This document shows positions 39,984 through 48,479 of a DNA stretch of 64,000 bases, piece by piece. The stretch is taken from contig NZ_FOCE01000007.1 of the NCBI RefSeq assembly GCF_900110025.1, forward strand, positions 123,129 through 187,128, in the 5' to 3' direction. Made by a program: the position numbers and the translations under genes. The notes beneath the pieces were generated by a model, which was not told the origin of the DNA, ran no database searches, and was given only the letters and a program-made list of their open reading frames with translations. Numbering within the stretch: position 1 is the stretch's first letter; each line of letters starts with the position of its first letter. This stretch comes from Gemmobacter aquatilis. Its GTDB lineage: Bacteria; Pseudomonadota; Alphaproteobacteria; Rhodobacterales; Rhodobacteraceae.

Positions 39984-41414
39984 TCACAGGCCCTTGGAGC
40001 GATAGGTTTTCGCCACGCGATCAATGGCGACCATATAAGCGGCAACCCGCAAATCCTCCACCTCTGCCCGATCGTGCCAGACCTCGCGCATGGACTGATA
40101 GGCGATGCGCATCGTGTCATCGAGGCCAGAGCGCACCAGCGCCAACTCGTCCGAGCCGGTGAGGAACTTCTCCTTGAAATCCGGCGCCAGCGTCCAGCCC
40201 AGCCCCTTGTCGGCGCTCAGCCGCTCCAGCTCTTCCACCATCAGCCGCGAGCGCGCCTCTTCCGCCCGCCGCTGCATCCGGCCAAAGCGGATATGGCTCA
40301 GGTTCTTCACCCATTCGAAATAGCTGACCGTCACCCCCCCGGCATTGGCGTAAAGATCGGGGATGATCACCACACCCTTCTGCCGCAGGATCTCATCGGC
40401 GCCGAAGGTGATCGGGCCATTTGCCGCTTCGATGATCAGCGGCGCCTTGATGCGCGCGGCATTGCCCTTGTGGATCACCCCTTCCATGGCCGCCGGGATC
40501 AGGATGTCACAGGCCATTTCCAGCACTGCGGCCCCACCCTCCACATAAGTGCCCACAGGAAAGCCTTTCACCCCGCCATGCGCCGCGATCCAGCGCCGCA
40601 CCTCCTCGACCGGCAGGCCCGCGTCATGCACCAGTGCGCCGTCGCGCTCGATGATCGCCACGACCTTCGCACCGTCGTCCTCGCTCAGGAACTTCGCGGC
40701 GTGATACCCCACATTGCCCAGGCCCTGCACCACGAGTCGCTTGCCGTCCAGAGTGCCCGCCAGTCCGGCTTTCGCCACATCTTGCGGATGGCGAAAGAAT
40801 TCGCGCAGCGCGAATTGCACGCCCCGCCCAGTCGCTTCCACCCGCCCCTGAATCCCGCCCGCATGGGGTGGCTTGCCCGTTACACAGGCCTTGGCATTGA
40901 TGTCGGTGGTGTTCATCCGCGCATATTGATCGGCGATCCAGGCCATTTCGCGTTCACCCGTGCCCATGTCGGGGGCGGGCACATTCTGCGCCGGGTTGAT
41001 CAGGTCGCGCTTGATCAGCTCATAGGCAAAGCGACGGGTGATCTGTTCCAATTCGTGCTCATCCCAGGCGCGCGGGTCGATGCACAGCCCGCCTTTCGAG
41101 CCGCCGAACGGCGTTTCCACCAGCGCGCATTTATAGGTCATCAGCGCCGCCAGCGCCTCCACCTCGTCCTGATTGACGGACAGCGCATAACGGATGCCCC
41201 CCTTAACCGGCTCCATATGTTCCGAATGGACAGAGCGATAGCCGGTGAAGGTTTCGATCTTGCCGCGCAGCCGCACCCCGAAGCGCACGGTATAGGTGGA
41301 ATTGCAGACGCGGATCTTCTGCTCCAGCCCGGGGCTGAGATCCATCAGACGCACCGCACGATTGAACATCATGTCCACCGAGTCGCGGAAGCCCGGTTCG
41401 TTCTGTGCCAGCAT
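39984..41414 (-). CDS. Glutamate dehydrogenase (Glu/Leu/Phe/Val dehydrogenase family)
   Basis: A 476-residue cytoplasmic dehydrogenase, interconverting glutamate and 2-oxoglutarate plus ammonia. Conserved 'MEPVKGGIRYALSVNQDEV', the catalytic-Lys region 'PFGGSKGGLCIDP', 'NVPAPDMGTGEREMAWI' and the dinucleotide motif 'VVQGLGNVGYHAAKFL' are in place; 'ERDGALVHDAG' suggests NAD(H) preference (acidic residue after the second strand), which is inference. The 384-base upstream region has several inverted repeats that may bind regulators. Confidence 0.93.
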   Translation of the reverse strand: MLAQNEPGFRDSVDMMFNRAVRLMDLSPGLEQKIRVCNSTYTVRFGVRLRGKIETFTGYRSVHSEHMEPVKGGIRYALSVNQDEVEALAALMTYKCALVETPFGGSKGGLCIDPRAWDEHELEQITRRFAYELIKRDLINPAQNVPAPDMGTGEREMAWIADQYARMNTTDINAKACVTGKPPHAGGIQGRVEATGRGVQFALREFFRHPQDVAKAGLAGTLDGKRLVVQGLGNVGYHAAKFLSEDDGAKVVAIIERDGALVHDAGLPVEEVRRWIAAHGGVKGFPVGTYVEGGAAVLEMACDILIPAAMEGVIHKGNAARIKAPLIIEAANGPITFGADEILRQKGVVIIPDLYANAGGVTVSYFEWVKNLSHIRFGRMQRRAEEARSRLMVEELERLSADKGLGWTLAPDFKEKFLTGSDELALVRSGLDDTMRIAYQSMREVWHDRAEVEDLRVAAYMVAIDRVAKTYRSKGL

Positions 41415-41798
41415 CGCAATTCTCCCTCTGCTACCCGCGCCAGACGCGGTTCCTCAGCCCTTCAGCGCTCAGGGTGCACAGATTTTCGGCGTTTTGAAAA
41501 CTGCTTTCCTGCACGATCAGATGTGACATCGATTCGTTAGCGCCCTGTGAACAGGCCTGCGATTCCGCTCCGAAACAGTGTACAAACCCTGTTTCGTAGC
41601 CCGCTCGCGGACAATCCTAGCCTCTGCGCCGGATCGTCAACCCATACTGCTGATTTCATGGTCAAATCAGGCAATTACGCCATAATTTGGCCCAAAGTCT
41701 GCCGCACCTATTACCGATAAGCCCTGAGAGGAATGCCGCCCGTAAAGCGGCTCTTCCGGCGTATCGTTTAGGTGTGATTTGTCCGTGAGGGGGCAAGA
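41415..41798. promoter_or_regulatory. Divergent control region between gdh and tadG with four inverted repeats
   Basis: No gene is seen in 384 bases. Inverted repeats: CCTGT-GA-ACAGG (41544-41555), CGAAACAG-N10-CTGTTTCG (41571-41596), CTGATTT-CATGGTC-AAATCAG (41650-41670) and AATTA-CGCCA-TAATT (41673-41687). The 41640-41720 part is AT-rich, as expected of a promoter for the plus-strand Tad genes. The first two palindromes both carry CTGT/ACAG half-sites and could be sites of one regulator. Confidence 0.55.
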
Positions 41799-43334
41799 AT
41801 GAACAGGTTCAAGGTTTCAGCTCGTCTGGCGCAATTGCTGCGCCGCTATCGCAGCGAAGAAGAGGGGAGCATCCTTCTCTTCAGCCTCATCCTTCTGTTC
41901 ATGATGGTCCTCGTTGGCGGTCTTGCCGTCGATGTGATGCGCCACGAAGAAAAACGCGTCCTGCTGCAACAAACTCTGGACCGCAGCGTTCTGGCTGCGG
42001 CCAGCCTTAGCCAGGAGCACGACCCGACCGAGGTGGTGAACGACTATTTCGAGAAGGCGAACCTGTTGGAATATCTCTCGGGCGTCGATGTCTCCGAAGG
42101 TCTGAACTTCCGGACCGTCACCGCAGATGCCCAGGCCGATGCCGAGCCGTTCTTCATGCACCTCATGGGCATCGACAAGTTCGAGGTCGCAGCCGACAGC
42201 ACTGCCGACGAACGCATTTCCAACGTCGAAGTCTCGCTCGTGCTCGATATTTCCGGCTCGATGAACGGCTCGCGCATCAACAACCTGCGCCCCGCCGCAC
42301 GCAGTTTCGTCGATACCGTGATGAACGCCTCCGATCCCGGCAAGGTCACCATGTCGATCGTGCCCTACAGCGCGCAGGTCAACCTTGGCCCCGATCTGAT
42401 GGCGCAATTCAATGCCACCAAGATCCACGACTATTCCTATTGCCTCGAACTGCCGGACAGCGTGTTTTCCACCACCACCCTGTCGCAATCGACCAGCCTT
42501 GTGCACAATGGCCACTTCGACCCGTTCAACAACGCGACGACCTCCTCCCTGTTCAACTGCACCCATTACACCGCCAATCATGTGAACCCGATCAGCGACA
42601 GCGCCACCGCCCTGAAAAGCACGATCACCAACATGGTGGTCGGCGGCAACACCTCGATCGACCTTGGCGTGAAATGGGGGGCGCTGTTGCTCGATCCCGC
42701 CTCGCAGGGGATCACGGCCGGGTTGATTTCTCGCGGGAAAGTGGCGGCGACCTATAGTAACCGCCCGCTCGACTCGGGTGAAATTGATACGCTGAAGGTT
42801 CTGGTTGTGATGACCGACGGTGAAAACACCACCGAATACAAGCTGAAGTCGCCCTACAACACCGCTGGCCTTTCCAACGTCTGGACGACCTCAGGCGGCA
42901 CGATCTACGCCTTTCATGATCGTTCCGGCACCTCAAGCGATTACTACAGGATTTCTGACGGCAAGTGGTATACAAAACCCACCGGCGTCACAAACATGAC
43001 GTGGCCTGCCGTGTTCCAGAAATACACGACCTATTATGTAGCCTACAATATGTATGCCCGACCGTTGGGCGGCAGCACATCGACCTATGAAAACAACATG
43101 GTCAGCTCTGTGTCCTCGACCAAGAACACCCGGCTCCAGCAGATCTGCTCTGCCGCGCGCGAAGCCGGCATCGTGATCTATGGCATCGCCTTCGAGGCGC
43201 CCAGCAACGGCCAGACGCAGATCAAGAACTGCGCCACGTCTGACGCGCATTATTACAATGCCAACGGGCTGGAAATCTCGACCGTGTTCAACGCCATCGC
43301 CAACCAGATCAGCTACCTGAGGCTCACGCAATGA
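41799..43334 (+). CDS. TadG-like pilus assembly protein with von Willebrand A domain
   Basis: A 511-residue protein with an N-terminal prepilin-like segment ('EEEGSILLFSLILLFMMVLV') that anchors it in the membrane, then a periplasmic vWA domain with an intact MIDAS 'LVLDISGSMNGSRI' (Asp about 150) and 'VLVVMTDGENTTE'. This is the TadG/Tad_N layout in alphaproteobacteria. RBS GAGGGGGC. It is the first of three linked genes; the core tad genes (cpaA-F, tadB/C) are not in the window. Likely part of a pilus or surface-adhesion machine. Confidence 0.88.
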   Translation: MNRFKVSARLAQLLRRYRSEEEGSILLFSLILLFMMVLVGGLAVDVMRHEEKRVLLQQTLDRSVLAAASLSQEHDPTEVVNDYFEKANLLEYLSGVDVSEGLNFRTVTADAQADAEPFFMHLMGIDKFEVAADSTADERISNVEVSLVLDISGSMNGSRINNLRPAARSFVDTVMNASDPGKVTMSIVPYSAQVNLGPDLMAQFNATKIHDYSYCLELPDSVFSTTTLSQSTSLVHNGHFDPFNNATTSSLFNCTHYTANHVNPISDSATALKSTITNMVVGGNTSIDLGVKWGALLLDPASQGITAGLISRGKVAATYSNRPLDSGEIDTLKVLVVMTDGENTTEYKLKSPYNTAGLSNVWTTSGGTIYAFHDRSGTSSDYYRISDGKWYTKPTGVTNMTWPAVFQKYTTYYVAYNMYARPLGGSTSTYENNMVSSVSSTKNTRLQQICSAAREAGIVIYGIAFEAPSNGQTQIKNCATSDAHYYNANGLEISTVFNAIANQISYLRLTQ

Positions 43335-43882
43335 CAACCGGCCTCAGGGCGCATTTTGCGACCTGCCAGCGGTGGTTCCGGCGCGAGGACGGAACAGCGA
43401 CCATCGAATTCGTGTTGATGATCCCGATTTTGATGACGGTCTTCATGGCCTGCTTCGAGGCGGGGCTGATGACGCTGCGCCAGACCATGCTGGAGCGCGC
43501 GCTCGATATCGCCATGCGCGATCTGCGGCTGGGTCATCTCGGCTTGGCCCCCACTCATGACGACCTGAAAGATGCGATCTGCGCCAACTCCTCGATCCTG
43601 ACGGAATGTGACAACACGCTGCTGGTCAGCCTTGACCGCGTGTCGCAGGATGACTGGGTTCTGCCCGCTGTCGAGGTGGTCTGCCGCGACCGGGCCTCGG
43701 ATATCGAGCCGGTGACCACGCTCGATACCGCGCCCGGGGCACGCAGCGTGATCATGCTGGTGCGCGTTTGCCTGCGGGCCGATGCAATCTTCCCCTCTAC
43801 CGGCATCGCCGCCAACATTGATCAGGATGGCGAGGGCGGCTACAGGCTGGTTGCTGCCTCTGCCTTCATGAACGAGCCCTGA
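43331..43882 (+). CDS. TadE/G-like pseudopilin (first)
   Basis: A 183-residue TadE-family minor pseudopilin. 'WFRREDGTATIEFVLMIPIL' has the prepilin-like processing pattern with the Glu at about +5 of the hydrophobic helix ('FVLMIPILMTVFMACFEAG'). Starts inside the stop of the vWA gene (ATGA). The remaining periplasmic part has cysteines in 'ICANSSILTEC' and 'VVCRDRAS' that may pair. Acts with its neighbours in Tad pilus assembly. Confidence 0.88.
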   Translation: MTTGLRAHFATCQRWFRREDGTATIEFVLMIPILMTVFMACFEAGLMTLRQTMLERALDIAMRDLRLGHLGLAPTHDDLKDAICANSSILTECDNTLLVSLDRVSQDDWVLPAVEVVCRDRASDIEPVTTLDTAPGARSVIMLVRVCLRADAIFPSTGIAANIDQDGEGGYRLVAASAFMNEP

Positions 43883-43885
43883 GCC

Positions 43886-44467
43886 ATGTTCCCGCGCGCC
43901 CTGCCCGGTCTTTCCGCTGCAATCTACCGCTTCCTGCGCGATGAACGCGGCACCATGCTGGTGGAAACCCTGCTGATCCTGCCGATGATGCTGTGGGCAG
44001 CCTTCGCGCTTTACGTCTATTGGGATGCCTATGCCACCATCAACAAGGTGCAGAAAGCCACCTATACCGTGGCGGATATCCTGTCGCGCAGTCGCACCAA
44101 TATCGGCACAACCGAAGCTGCCGGGCTGGAAGACCTGTTCAACTTCCTGATGCCCGGCGACGAGACCGGCCGGATGCGGCTGACCAGCGTCATTTATGTC
44201 TCGGCCAGATCCCGGTTCGAGGTACAGTGGTCCTGTTCGCTGTCCACCACCGATCTGCCTGCGCTGACCACGACCACGGTTCAGGCCCTGAACGACAAGC
44301 TGCCACTCACCTCCAACGCCGATACGTTGCTGATCGTCGAAACCCGTTTCGATTTCGAGCCGATCCTCGACATCGGCCTGAACAACATGACCTTGCAGCA
44401 ATTCGTGGCCACCCGCCCGCGGTTCGTGACCGCCGTCGGCTTCACCAATCCCGGCGGTTGTTCCTGA
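43886..44467 (+). CDS. TadE/G-like pseudopilin (second)
   Basis: A 193-residue protein, three bases after the preceding gene. The pattern 'LRDERGTMLVETLLILPMML' again shows a short basic leader, Glu in the hydrophobic segment and a single helix ('MMLWAAFALYVYWDAYA'), followed by a periplasmic domain. Related to but distinct from the first pseudopilin. The three genes form one unit that may be an orphan set or serve a tad locus outside the window. Confidence 0.87.
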   Translation: MFPRALPGLSAAIYRFLRDERGTMLVETLLILPMMLWAAFALYVYWDAYATINKVQKATYTVADILSRSRTNIGTTEAAGLEDLFNFLMPGDETGRMRLTSVIYVSARSRFEVQWSCSLSTTDLPALTTTTVQALNDKLPLTSNADTLLIVETRFDFEPILDIGLNNMTLQQFVATRPRFVTAVGFTNPGGCS

Positions 44468-44590
44468 CCGGCCTGTGCCCCGCCGCACAGTCATCCTGCA
44501 TGCACCCGCATTGTCCGGCGCCTTTTGGCCCCTTACCTTTGCGTCAAGCGGCGCACCGATCCCCGGCAGCGCCCCAGACCGGAGAGCCTC

Positions 44591-45502
44591 ATGTCCATTC
44601 GCCCCGTCCTGACCGAAACCACCGCCCGCCCCACGATGGAGGGCGCCGGCGTCCATCTGCACCGCGCCTTCGGCTTTCAGAACCCCGAACAGTTCGATCC
44701 GTTCCTGATGTTCGACGATTTCCGCAACGAGCGCCCGGAAGACTATTATCGCGGTTTCCCCTGGCACCCGCATCGCGGCATCGAAACCATCACCTATGTC
44801 CTGTCAGGCTCTGTCGATCATGGCGACAGTCTGGGCAATCAGGGCACCCTGCGCGGCGGGGATGTGCAGTGGATGACCGCAGGCTCCGGCATCCTGCATC
44901 AGGAAATGCCCAAGGGTAACGCCAAGGGCCAGATGCACGGGTTTCAACTTTGGGCCAACCTGCCGTCGCAGTTGAAGATGACGGCACCGCGCTATCAGGA
45001 TGTGAAATCCGCTGACATCCCGGTGATTCAGGATGATGACGGCACCGTGGTCAAGGTGATCGTGGGCGCGTTCTGGGGCAAGACCGGCCCGGTGGACGGC
45101 ATCGCCGCCGAGCCGCAATACCTTGACATCTTCGTGCCCGCCGGACGCCGGAAGGTGTTCAAGATCGACACCTATCGCCGCGCCTTCGCCTATATCTTTG
45201 AAGGCAAAGGCACGTTCCGCGATGCCAGCCGCCCGCGCGGCGTGTTGCTGGAAAAAGAGGTGGCCGGCGAAGAAGTGAACATCCGCGATATGTCGGGCGA
45301 CCGGACGCTGGTGCAATTCGGCGCAGGGGATGAGGTGACTGTGACGGCCGGGCCGCAGGGCATCCGCTTCCTGCTGATTTCCGGCGCGCCGATTCAGGAA
45401 CCCGTCGCCTGGCACGGCCCCATCGTGATGAACACCCAGGACGAAATCCGTCAGGCCATGGCGGACCTGCGCAACGGCACCTTCATCAAGCCCGCGCATT
45501 GA
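44591..45502 (+). CDS. Pirin family protein
   Basis: A 303-residue double-cupin protein. N-terminal metal site: 'FPWHPHRGIETITYVLSG' (two His and one Glu ligand group) and 'GSGILHQEMPKGNAKG'; C-terminal cupin 'YIFEGKGTFRD' to 'RFLLISGAPIQEPVAWHGP' with the usual pirin end 'NTQDEIRQAMADL'. Start at 44591 has GGAGAG. Some pirins act as quercetin dioxygenases and others as regulators; the role here is not known. Lone gene. Confidence 0.92.
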   Translation: MSIRPVLTETTARPTMEGAGVHLHRAFGFQNPEQFDPFLMFDDFRNERPEDYYRGFPWHPHRGIETITYVLSGSVDHGDSLGNQGTLRGGDVQWMTAGSGILHQEMPKGNAKGQMHGFQLWANLPSQLKMTAPRYQDVKSADIPVIQDDDGTVVKVIVGAFWGKTGPVDGIAAEPQYLDIFVPAGRRKVFKIDTYRRAFAYIFEGKGTFRDASRPRGVLLEKEVAGEEVNIRDMSGDRTLVQFGAGDEVTVTAGPQGIRFLLISGAPIQEPVAWHGPIVMNTQDEIRQAMADLRNGTFIKPAH

Positions 45503-45526
45503 TCACGGCGCCGCAGTGAAAACAGC

Positions 45527-45550
45527 AAGGGGGCCTGTCGGCCCCCTTTT
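45527..45550. terminator. Bidirectional terminator between pirin and gor
   Basis: AAGGGGGCC-TGTC-GGCCCCCTT with a T run on the plus side and fewer A on the left, placed 24 bases past the pirin stop and touching the gor stop on the other strand. Confidence 0.85.
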
Positions 45551-46908
45551 CAGCTTCTCCGCACCGGATTGCGCATCGTCACCAGTTCTTCCGACATGGT
45601 GGGATGCACCGCAACCGTGCGGTCAAAATCCTCTTTCGTAGCGCCCATCTTCACGGCGATTCCGACCAGTTGGATCATCTCGCCCGCGCCGGGGCCCACG
45701 ATATGGCAGCCCAGCACCTTGCGGCTTTGCTGGCTGACGATCAGCTTCATCAGCACCCGGTCCTGCCGCCCGGCAAACAGCGTCTGCATCGCGCGGAAAC
45801 TGGCCACATAAACCTCGATCGGTTCCTGCGCCTGCGCGGCCTCCTCGCTCAACCCGACGGTACCCAGTTCCGGCTGCGTGAACACAGCACTTGCCACAAG
45901 TTCGTGGTCAGCCTTGCGCGGCTCGCCCTTGAACACGGTGTCGGCGAAGGCGTGCCCTTCGCGGATCGCCACCGGGGTCAGGTTGATCCGGTCGGTCACA
46001 TCGCCCACGGCATAGATCGAGGGCACAGCGGTCTGACTCCAGTCATCGACCTTGATCTCGCCATTGCGGCCCAATTCGACCCCCAGCGCCTCCAGCCCGA
46101 GGCCGGAACTGTTGGGCTTGCGGCCCGTCGCATACATGACCAGATCGAACTCTCGCTCGGTTCCGTCAGTCGCCACGGCGCGGATGCCGGTCGCGGTTTT
46201 TTCCAGCCGCAGCACATCGGTGCCGCAATGGATGGTCACTCCCGAAGCCTGCATCGCGGTCGCCACATGGCCGCGTGCTTCGTCGTCAAAGCCGCGCAGG
46301 ATCTGTGCACCGCGATAATACTGGCTGACCTCTACCCCCAGACCGTTGAGAATGCAGGCGAATTCTGAGGCGATATAGCCCCCGCCCACCACCAGCGCGC
46401 GTTTGGGCAGCGCGTCAAGGTGGAAGATCTCGTTGGAGGTCACCGCCAGTTCCGCGCCCGGCAGGTCAGGCACGAAGGGGCGCCCGCCCGTGGCGATCAG
46501 GATATGCTTGGCCGTAAAGCGCCGCCCGTCGGCCAGCGCCACCGTATGTGCATCTACCACAGTGGCCCGCAAATCGAAGGTTTCGACCCCGGCGTTGCGC
46601 AACGTGCCGCGATAGGCATTTTCCAGCCGCGTCAGCTCCGCCTCCAACTGGCTGCGGAACTGCGCCCAGTCGAACGCGCCTGCCTCCACCTTCCAGCCAT
46701 AGGCGCGGGCATCCGCGATCATGCCCGGATATTCGCTGGCATAGACCATCAGCTTCTTGGGAACGCAGCCACGGATCACGCAGGTGCCGCCCATGCGATA
46801 TTCCTCGGCCAAGCCCACGCGCGCCTTGCCCTCGGCGCTGGCGATGCGCGCAGCGCGCACGCCGCCCGACCCGCCACCGATCACGAAAAGATCGTAGTCA
46901 AAACTCAT
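45550..46908 (-). CDS. gor: Glutathione-disulfide reductase
   Basis: A 452-residue flavoprotein disulfide reductase keeping glutathione reduced with NADPH. Dinucleotide motif 'DLFVIGGGSGGVRAARIAS', redox pair 'MGGTCVIRGCVPKKLMVYAS' (C-x4-C), second NAD motif 'ALVVGGGYIASEFACIL', 'YAVGDVTDRINLTPVAI' and the C-terminal 'VAVHPTMSEELVTM' with the active-site His/Glu. Starts at 46908, one base after the rpiA stop, so the two are co-transcribed. Confidence 0.95.
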   Translation of the reverse strand: MSFDYDLFVIGGGSGGVRAARIASAEGKARVGLAEEYRMGGTCVIRGCVPKKLMVYASEYPGMIADARAYGWKVEAGAFDWAQFRSQLEAELTRLENAYRGTLRNAGVETFDLRATVVDAHTVALADGRRFTAKHILIATGGRPFVPDLPGAELAVTSNEIFHLDALPKRALVVGGGYIASEFACILNGLGVEVSQYYRGAQILRGFDDEARGHVATAMQASGVTIHCGTDVLRLEKTATGIRAVATDGTEREFDLVMYATGRKPNSSGLGLEALGVELGRNGEIKVDDWSQTAVPSIYAVGDVTDRINLTPVAIREGHAFADTVFKGEPRKADHELVASAVFTQPELGTVGLSEEAAQAQEPIEVYVASFRAMQTLFAGRQDRVLMKLIVSQQSRKVLGCHIVGPGAGEMIQLVGIAVKMGATKEDFDRTVAVHPTMSEELVTMRNPVRRS

Positions 46909-46909
46909 C

Positions 46910-47698
46910 TCAGTCGTCCGAATCCGCAAAGATGTTGTCGGCAGGCGCAAACTCGATCCGTTCGTCCGAGGTGGAGCCGGCATTGATGTCGCGCACCTGC
47001 ACCCGCCCATCGCCGTGGCCGATCACCACGATATCGCAAATGTCGATGAACAGCCCGTTTTCCACCACGCCCGGGATCTGGTTCAGCACCATGGCCAACT
47101 GGCGCGGATTGCCGATCCGTTTGAGATGCAGGTCAATGATGTAATTCGCCTCGTCCGTGACCAGCGGCGCATCGCCATTCATCCGCAGCGTCACATCGCG
47201 GTTCAGCACGTCAAGGCTGACCAGCGTTTCCTCGATCAGCGCCTTGGTGGTCTGCCAGCCGAAGGGAATCACCTCCACCGGCAGAGGGAAGGCGCCCAAT
47301 TGCGCCACCTCTTTCGCCGCATCGGCAATGACGATCATCTGGTCCGAGGCCGTCGCCACGATCTTTTCCTGCAACAGCGCCGCCCCGCCGCCCTTGATCA
47401 GGTTCAGCATTGGGTCGATCTCGTCGGCGCCGTCGATCGTCAGATCCAGCCATTTCGCCTCGTCCAGAGAGACGACCGGCACGCCAAGCTGCTGCGCCAG
47501 TTCCGCCGTGCGGGTAGATGTCGGCACGCCCTGCACCTTCAGCCCCTCTTCGCGGATCCGCTCGGCCAGGCAGCGCACCATCCAAGCGGCGGTCGATCCG
47601 GTGCCCAGCCCGAGCTTCATGCCCGATTCCACGAATTCCACCGCGCGTTTGGCGGCAACGAACTTGGCCTTGTCGATGGGGGAAAGGTCAGCAGGCAT
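46910..47698 (-). CDS. rpiA: Ribose-5-phosphate isomerase A
   Basis: A 262-residue enzyme of the pentose phosphate pathway (ribose 5-P to ribulose 5-P). Motifs 'GLGTGSTAAWMVRCL', 'TIDGADEIDPMLNLIKGGGAAL' (given partly), 'DQMIVIADAAKEV' and 'VVENGLFIDICDIV' are typical. The start MPADLSPIDKAKF is chosen over an overlapping longer frame that runs through the EF-hand gene. C-terminal extension 'DINAGSTSDERIEFAPADN' is a little longer than in E. coli. Operon with gor: both link to NADPH supply and use. Confidence 0.96.
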   Translation of the reverse strand: MPADLSPIDKAKFVAAKRAVEFVESGMKLGLGTGSTAAWMVRCLAERIREEGLKVQGVPTSTRTAELAQQLGVPVVSLDEAKWLDLTIDGADEIDPMLNLIKGGGAALLQEKIVATASDQMIVIADAAKEVAQLGAFPLPVEVIPFGWQTTKALIEETLVSLDVLNRDVTLRMNGDAPLVTDEANYIIDLHLKRIGNPRQLAMVLNQIPGVVENGLFIDICDIVVIGHGDGRVQVRDINAGSTSDERIEFAPADNIFADSDD

Positions 47699-47774
47699 GG
47701 GTGGCTCCCGAGCGGAAAAGATCGTCCGCTTATAGGCAAGTTGCGCATCGGGTGCGAGAGGCGATGCGGCGGAA

Positions 47775-48317
47775 TCAGCTTTTCCCGGCCAGTTGCGCCA
47801 CACCCGCCTGCAATTCGCGCAAGGAAACGGCAGCGTCGCCATCGGCATCAAAGACCAGCACCGCCTGCAACTGCGCGGCGGCGGCATCGCCAAGCCGCGC
47901 CTCGGCCGCTCTGTCGGCGGCAGCCTGCAACTCCTGCGGCCCGGCCCGCCCGTCGCCATCGGCATCCGCCACCGTGAAGGTCAGCAGAAACCCGCCGCGT
48001 CCACGCGCCGACAGCACCTGCATCACCCCTTCCGCCTCTGCCGCTGTCACCGTACCATCGGCATCAAGATCTGCGACCAGCAATTCACGCAGCGCATCGG
48101 CCCGCGCGGCGGCCCGTTCCACTGCGACATAGCGTGCGATCCCCTCAGACTTCAGGCCCGTGACCCCGCCGAAACCACCGATCAGCCGGGTCATCTGCGC
48201 CAGATATGCCTCTGGTCCACGCGCGATGCGCTTTTTCATCGCCTCGGGCAAGGTGTCTGGGCCAGCCCAAGCCATGAAAGGCCCCAATATCAGAACAACG
48301 AGGATCAAGATCCGCAT
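47775..48317 (-). CDS. Exported EF-hand protein
   Basis: A 180-residue protein with a signal peptide ('ILILVVLILGPFMAWAG') and three EF-hand loops: 'DLDADGTVTAAEAEG', 'DADGDGRAGPQELQ' and 'DADGDAAVSLREL'. The third has Ala where Gly is usual, but the ligand positions are acidic. Likely binds calcium in the periplasm; no partner is visible. Start at 48317 is chosen for the signal peptide. Upstream of rpiA on the same strand with 76 bases between, perhaps own transcript. Confidence 0.83.
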   Translation of the reverse strand: MRILILVVLILGPFMAWAGPDTLPEAMKKRIARGPEAYLAQMTRLIGGFGGVTGLKSEGIARYVAVERAAARADALRELLVADLDADGTVTAAEAEGVMQVLSARGRGGFLLTFTVADADGDGRAGPQELQAAADRAAEARLGDAAAAQLQAVLVFDADGDAAVSLRELQAGVAQLAGKS

Positions 48318-48353
48318 GAAAGCCCCCTTTCCTGCGGTCATCTGGCGCTGATT

Positions 48354-48375
48354 CGGGTTAACACCGGGTTATCAC
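48354..48375. repeat. Tandem 11-base direct repeat upstream of sdaA
   Basis: CGGGTTAACAC directly followed by CGGGTTATCAC (one difference), 105 bases before the sdaA start and 37 bases before the EF-hand start. An 11-base phase places both on one face of the helix, as in many activator sites. Confidence 0.5.
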
Positions 48376-48479
48376 CACCGCGGCATCAGCGGTTTTCTAC
48401 GACGCAGGGTCGCATTTTGCCCCCTGCCCGACCGAATCCCCGCCATAGTGGTGCAAATCCCCCGGCAGCGCGAGCCCCC

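Noticed and set aside
47793..48479. N-terminal extension of serine dehydratase by 229 residues
   Set aside because: It runs through the EF-hand gene on the opposite strand; the known SdaA N terminus begins at 48480.
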